From assembly GCA_035713725.1 (NCBI GenBank), contig DASTMZ010000217.1, forward strand, positions 1 through 31,368: a stretch of 31,368 nucleotides of DNA. Reading direction: 5' to 3'. The translations under genes and the position numbers were made by a program. This document shows, in pieces, positions 29,917 through 31,368 of this stretch; the stretch's first letter is position 1, and the number at the start of each line of letters is the position of its first letter. Under the pieces are notes generated by a model. It had not been told where the DNA came from and ran no database searches. It worked only from the letters and a program-made list of their open reading frames with translations. The DNA comes from DASQPR01 sp035713725. Its GTDB lineage: Bacteria; Actinomycetota; Actinomycetes; Mycobacteriales; Micromonosporaceae.

Positions 29917-30222
29917 ATGACCGAAGCGTGGACTCCCGAGCTCCGGTTACGAACCAGCGCCGACCGCTGCCAGCTGCGCCTGGTCGGTGTCACCTACGGC
30001 AACGGCGCGACCATGCAAGAAGCGAGCAACGACATGCTCGCCCGACTCTTTGATCTCGCGATGACGGTACGAGATGGTCGCTACCGACCGATGAGCGAAC
30101 TCGGCGCCCCGGATCCGCGCGTGTTGAGTTTCCTTTACGAGATCGGCGAGATCGCGGCCAACGGCGGCGACATCCGCCAGCGCGTGTTCGACGTCCCCGC
30201 ACCGAGGCACTCCACCGAATAG
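29917..30222 (+). CDS. Small conserved-looking protein, unknown function
   Basis: A 101-residue protein. It begins with a beta-like part (LRTSADRCQLRLVGVTYGNG), then a helix ATMQEASNDMLARLFDLAMTVRDG, and ends GAPDPRVLSFLYEIGEIAANGGDIRQRVFD, also helical. The TMQEA.ND...RL pattern recalls a family of small actinobacterial proteins without known function. No motif for catalysis or DNA binding is seen. TTGTCC (29881-29886), 18 bases, CACACT (29905-29910), then 6 bases to the ATG suggest a leaderless promoter. It is convergent with the adenine methyltransferase gene, 32 bases away. Confidence 0.65.
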   Translation: MTEAWTPELRLRTSADRCQLRLVGVTYGNGATMQEASNDMLARLFDLAMTVRDGRYRPMSELGAPDPRVLSFLYEIGEIAANGGDIRQRVFDVPAPRHSTE

Positions 30223-30254
30223 CCGCGAGGCGTCGCCGGCCGCGGTGGGCCGAG

Positions 30255-31190
30255 CTAGGTCAACCGCCGGATCACCGCATCCCGACCACCAACGCGTCGC
30301 ACGAGCGCCGGCGAGAGATACAGCGACTCGACGGTATTCGCCGCGACGCCGTTCAGCGTCGCCTGCGACGACACTCCGGCCGGCAGGTGAAGGTGCACCA
30401 GGCCGAGTTCGGGCGGCAATGGATCGCCGTACTCCCGAGCACCGCTCCGGCCGTCGTACGACACGAGAAAAGACGTATCCCGATCCACCGCGGCGCCAAG
30501 TCTCGTGACGAACTCGGCGCGCGGGAGCCCCGCAACGTACCGATGATCGCGGGTGCCACTGACCCCCTGGTACGGCGGATCGAGGTAGACGACATCCCGC
30601 CGATCCGCGTGGGCGAGCACCGCGTCGTAGTCGGCCACCTCGGCCCGCGTACCGGCCAGCGCGCGCGACGTCCGGACCAGCCGCAGGCGCATGGCGTCCG
30701 GCCGAGCGCCGCGCCTGCGGTGATCCGCGCCCTGGTTGAAGTCGCCATCGCCGTTGTAGCGCACCGCCGCCTTGACGCACCGGGCCAGCAGGTAGAGCAG
30801 ATAGTGCGGTTCGTGGGTGGCGTTGAACGCGCCGCGCACGGCCGTGAAGTAGGCCGCCGGATCCGCGTCCTGTGCGCCCCACATCCGCTGGTACGCCGTG
30901 GCCAGCGCGCCCGGATCGACGAGGATCCGCTGCCACAAGTCCATCAGCGGCCCGTTGATGTCGCTGATCCAGGCGGTACGCCCGATCCCGACGTACCGAG
31001 CCGCGAGCGTCACTGCGGCCGACCCGGCAAACGGCTCGATCACTCGCGCGGTGTCGGGCGGCAGGAGTGGCACGATGGCGTGCGCCAGACGTCGTTTGCT
31101 GCCTTGGTACGGCAGGGCGTGTGGCACACCGGCGAGCGAGGCTAGCCGCCGTGGCCGTACCGGTAGCGGCGGCGCAGTCGTCGGCGACAC
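30255..31190 (-). CDS. D12-class (Dam-like) adenine-N6 DNA methyltransferase
   Basis: A 311-residue protein with the order of Dam-type D12 class methyltransferases: ALPYQGSKRRLA at 25-36, the SAM site EPFAGSAAVTLAARY at 52-66, VRYNGDGDFNQG at 143-154 (Dam-type RYNxxGxFN) and the catalytic DPPYQG at 204-209. It transfers methyl groups to adenine in a short DNA site. The recognition sequence is not readable from the protein. No restriction endonuclease gene is beside it, so it looks orphan. The start is uncertain: GTG at 31190 has CACACT 7 bases upstream; a TTG at 31223 would add 11 residues; the core family begins near residue 22. Confidence 0.85.
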   Translation of the reverse strand: MSPTTAPPLPVRPRRLASLAGVPHALPYQGSKRRLAHAIVPLLPPDTARVIEPFAGSAAVTLAARYVGIGRTAWISDINGPLMDLWQRILVDPGALATAYQRMWGAQDADPAAYFTAVRGAFNATHEPHYLLYLLARCVKAAVRYNGDGDFNQGADHRRRGARPDAMRLRLVRTSRALAGTRAEVADYDAVLAHADRRDVVYLDPPYQGVSGTRDHRYVAGLPRAEFVTRLGAAVDRDTSFLVSYDGRSGAREYGDPLPPELGLVHLHLPAGVSSQATLNGVAANTVESLYLSPALVRRVGGRDAVIRRLT

Positions 31191-31276
31191 GGCACTTAGT
31201 GTGCCGGATGCCGTGCCGCTCAAGTGTGACCTCGCCGGGACGTGGTTTCACGCATTCGCGTGCCATGCTTGGCGGC

Positions 31277-31368
31277 ATGGATGAACGCCGCGAAGCGGAG
31301 TTGCCCTGGGCGCACGCGTCGTTGGGGTGGCGGATCGGGCTTGCCGTCCTGTTCGGCGCGGTTGCCTT
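31277..31368 (+). CDS. Start of a probable membrane protein (cut by window edge)
   Basis: Thirty codons are visible. A polar, acidic start (MDERREAELPWAHASLGW) is followed by a hydrophobic run RIGLAVLFGAVA that looks like the first transmembrane helix. The ATG at 31277 lies 7 bases after CATGCT and has no Shine-Dalgarno. The gene is divergent from the adenine methyltransferase. The family cannot be told from this fragment. Confidence 0.5.
   Translation, partial: MDERREAELPWAHASLGWRIGLAVLFGAVA

Noticed and set aside
29947..31278. 443-codon minus-strand frame covering the adenine methyltransferase
   Set aside because: It is Arg/Gly/Ala-rich in the wrong frame. The DPPY, FAGSAAV and RYNGDGDFN motifs all lie in the other frame.

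Overview
The window is about 31 kb of high-GC chromosomal DNA from an actinomycete (class Actinomycetes). The reasons are the GC-rich, strongly G/C-ending codon use, two large LAL-type LuxR regulators, a SpoIIE/RsbU-type phosphatase, a DUF3558-like lipoprotein, a DUF664/DinB thiol-transferase-type protein, and many start codons that sit 6-7 bases after a -10 hexamer (leaderless promoters). I cannot place it below class level.

Layout. 1-4047: start of a FadE-type acyl-CoA dehydrogenase with a palindromic operator, a lipoprotein, a 50-residue small protein, a membrane PP2C phosphatase with a possible coupled small ORF, and an S10 serine carboxypeptidase-like protein. 4184-6000: tRNA-Gly(CCC) followed by a less GC-rich accessory patch with a winged-helix-like protein and an RHH/Doc toxin-antitoxin pair. 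6144-14280: mixed single genes (tandem VOC protein, small membrane protein, a peptidase E remnant, DHA2 drug exporter, four-helix membrane protein, alpha/beta hydrolase, redoxin, site-2-type protease, DUF952, methyltransferase, VOC) with two good bidirectional hairpins between convergent genes. 14305-19903: lipoprotein, a DUF4242-like protein and a LAL LuxR regulator, divergent from an HD-GYP/LuxR fusion. 19995-24374: NTF2-like, SRPBCC, ASCH, VOC, DinB and two methyltransferase genes. 24403-31368: L-2-hydroxyglutarate oxidase, a tandem 70-bp repeat, a second LAL LuxR regulator followed by a DUF4242 protein, a small basic protein, a RidA-family gene carrying a fourth repeat copy inside its coding sequence, a small conserved protein, an orphan D12-class adenine methyltransferase, and the start of a probable membrane protein.

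The most unusual signal is the repeat. Its 33-bp core is identical in three copies and has one change in the fourth, and it folds as a bulged hairpin like the REP elements of proteobacteria. Three copies stand in tandem before a LuxR gene. The fourth lies in frame inside a RidA gene, where it appears to have replaced the first helix. The second theme is the repeated pairing of a LAL regulator with a DUF4242-type ferredoxin-fold protein. The third is the clear split between leaderless and Shine-Dalgarno starts. Most other genes look like ordinary actinobacterial single-gene functions. No prophage, CRISPR array or biosynthetic cluster was seen.
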